Shown piece after piece: positions 62,069-64,000 of a stretch of DNA of 64,000 bases; positions within the stretch are counted from its first letter, which is position 1, and each line of letters begins with the position of its first letter. Source of the stretch: Branchiostoma floridae (taxonomy: Eukaryota > Chordata > Leptocardii > Amphioxiformes > Branchiostomatidae). The DNA lies in contig NC_049982.1 in NCBI RefSeq assembly GCF_000003815.2, positions 28,392,329 to 28,456,328 on the forward strand, written 5' to 3'. A model generated the notes under the pieces. It saw only the letters and a program-made list of their open reading frames with translations. It was not told the DNA's origin and made no database searches. A program made the translations under genes and the position numbers.

Positions 62069-64000
62069 AACGCAACTTGAAAACATCCACAAGTACTTAA
62101 TCCATACTTCTAATCTATGTTAGATTTTAATGTCTCCATAATGTACTTTCTTTATGTCATATTCATCCGTGTCAGTAAGACGTCATTTAATTTGATTGTT
62201 CAATTTAACTCAACTCTTGTAAAGCCTATCCAAAGGGGCATTCCACTCCAGAAGGGAGTCTTGTTTTCCGATAAATAATGTGTCAATGAATACATAATCA
62301 GCCGAATTTTGTGGAATTTACCTTGGGAAGAATTACGTGATGTGTGTTTTATAAAACAATAATGACACTCACAAAACCCATGCAGACCCTACCCATGCAT
62401 TCCCTATACGCATAGACACTTTGTTGATCGTACATATTTTCGGAATAAATGAGGTACGCTGAGGACACCGAGAAGGCAAATTGCTCATAAGATAGCAAAG
62501 AATACAAGAACAAGACGAAATTTCTTAGCGAACCTGAAATAAGTTTGGTAACCTTACCTAAAAGTTCTGCATTGTATTCAGCCATAGTATTAATTCAATT
62601 AGAGGGTACTTGGGGAGTTTAGTAGAAGACTGAATGCTTTTGAGGCATGTGGAGCAACTGGGTACTTTATCGTATAATGTAAAATCGTATGCAGTTATCA
62701 CTTCCTAAAATGAATGTCTATCGGAAAATAACACTACCGTGTCGAGTGGAATGCCCCTTTAAGTTAGGAATGTAATTCCAATACCATCTTTGCCCCCTTT
62801 TATATCAGTATGAAACATAATGGTTAACAAGGATATTCTGTTCATTGTGTCGATAGAGCAAATAGAATGTTTCATTATGAATTGACAATTTACTTAAAAC
62901 GATCGAATACGAATAAAATCAACAACATACTATCTGTAATTGAATCAATAATCAATACATATATCGCGTGGTATATCCGACAAGCCACAAGGTCAAGTAA
63001 ATATTTGAAATGTCAGATATAGAACATTTGCTGTTTCTTTCAGGCTTGCCTCGCCATGCTCATTAAATTTTCTTCCAGCAGTGATATACATTTGTAGTCT
63101 TTTTGTCATACATTCCTGTATTCAACGAGACTGCACATCGAATTAGATTGATAAAGTCTACTAAAAAGGTAGGGTGTGGGACAGTTCATTAACCACTGCC
63201 TTCTAAGAAGAAGTCAAATCCAATAATAAGATGCAACTTCAGCTGAATAAACATTAGTGCTATGTACTACATTGTAATTTGTTTCCCTCGAGAATGTTCC
63301 TGCAATTAGCCTTCGGGCATGATTTTGCAAATAAACTTGCGTTGATACTAAAAAGGTAGATAAAAAGTGAAAAATAAATTCCCAAACTTTCCAAACTTTC
63401 CAAACAAATGCCACACTTTCATGATGCCACATCCACGATTTCTTAAAAGAACTTAACCCTTAAGCTGCGGCTCCCGATTCAAGAGACACGAGGAGCGTGA
63501 GGTGTCTTAAGATGTCGGTGGGATAAAGCAAACAGCAATACAAGAGCGTACCATATCATGTACAGGTCAAGAGATACATTGAAAAAACTGCAATGATAGA
63601 TTATTCTCATTAATTATACAAAAATACTCCTATTTCGCATAAATGATATTTTATTTTGTACAACATTGTCTAAGGTACCTACATACCAAAAATCTTAAAA
63701 ATTTGTTGTTCCCTTCTTGAGTTATCCCTAACTTCAGAAGTTTTAACAAATATGCCCTACTATCCCAAAACTAGTCGCTAGGGGGGGGGGGGGGGGGGCC
63801 AAAATTTTTTCCCTTTTTCCTGAGCACAAGAGCTACCTAATACTCAAAATTTGAGACCGTAGCTTGTTTAGCACGAGATGGAAAACCCGGAAGTTGTGCT
63901 GCAGTACCACGGGAAGCCGCTAGGGGGCCCCAAATCTAATCATGTCTAGCTTTCATCACACCCCACCAACACACCTTTTGCTTTAATGCAATTATGCTCT
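62069..64000. repeat. Type II spacer downstream of copy 12 with MITE insertion
   Basis: TRIM 3' flank interrupted by a 529-bp inverted-repeat element at 62232-62760. It then resumes at AAGTTAGGAATGTAATTCC, passes the retroposon 3' end (63180-63350) and a long G run at about 63781-63798. At 63974 it switches to CTTTTGCTTTAATGCAATTA, the same LINE junction as at 31986. From about 63160 to the end it is closest to 31187-32020. No host gene is seen. Confidence 0.6.
62232..62760. mobile_element. 529-bp MITE in the 3' flank of copy 12
   Basis: Terminal inverted repeats AAAGGGGCATTCCACTC at the left and GAGTGGAATGCCCCTTT at the right. Subterminal TTTCCGATA/TATCGGAAA words are also inverted. The empty site in other units reads CCTATCCTTAAGTTAGG. 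No clear target duplication can be assigned. A minus-strand 78-codon ORF inside has no recognisable domain. Confidence 0.7.

Overview
This is eukaryotic animal DNA: AT-rich non-coding sequence, multi-exon genes with GT-AG introns, AATAAA signals and many transposon remnants. The dominant content is a head-to-tail array of TRIM-type genes (RING, two B-boxes, coiled coil, NHL propeller), each with an intronless ~2 kb coding region on the + strand. Large TRIM expansions of this kind are known from amphioxus (Branchiostoma), so a cephalochordate is my best guess. That is inference from gene content; no species-specific marker was identified.

Layout. 1-8587: three TRIM units (copy 1 cut by the window edge, copies 2 and 3 broken). 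About 8588-25065: a 16.5 kb non-TRIM block holding the 3' two thirds of a classical calpain gene on the minus strand. I could join sixteen phase-compatible exons, from the catalytic His/Asn segments through the C2-like domain to the penta-EF-hand. Its introns and 3' flank carry a mariner remnant, several short inverted-repeat elements, a 21-bp minisatellite and a (GA)n tract. About 25065-64000: nine more TRIM genes (copies 4-12) plus one decayed relic near 46.3-47.3 kb.

Of the twelve TRIM copies, eight are open from start to stop (4, 5, 6, 8, 9, 10, 11, 12). Copy 1 is open but partial, and copies 2, 3 and 7 carry frame-breaking lesions. All complete copies start at the same MASNAI peptide, preceded by a 5' UTR that seems to contain a ~115-130 bp intron. 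RING and B-box sequences are almost invariant. Differences concentrate at matching positions in successive propeller repeats, the pattern expected if a constant ubiquitin-ligase module is coupled to a diversified ligand-binding face.

Spacers fall into two types. Type I (around copies 1-5) is shorter. Type II (after copy 5) carries extra retroposon-like 3' ends, including a conserved ACCTCCATGA hairpin just upstream of the predicted first exon. Shared insertions, cassette exchange between copies and an inverted spacer block show that the array grew by repeated duplication and gene conversion. The most interesting points are the variable propeller surface, the calpain gene that loses its 5' half exactly where the array resumes, and the mosaic structure of several copies.
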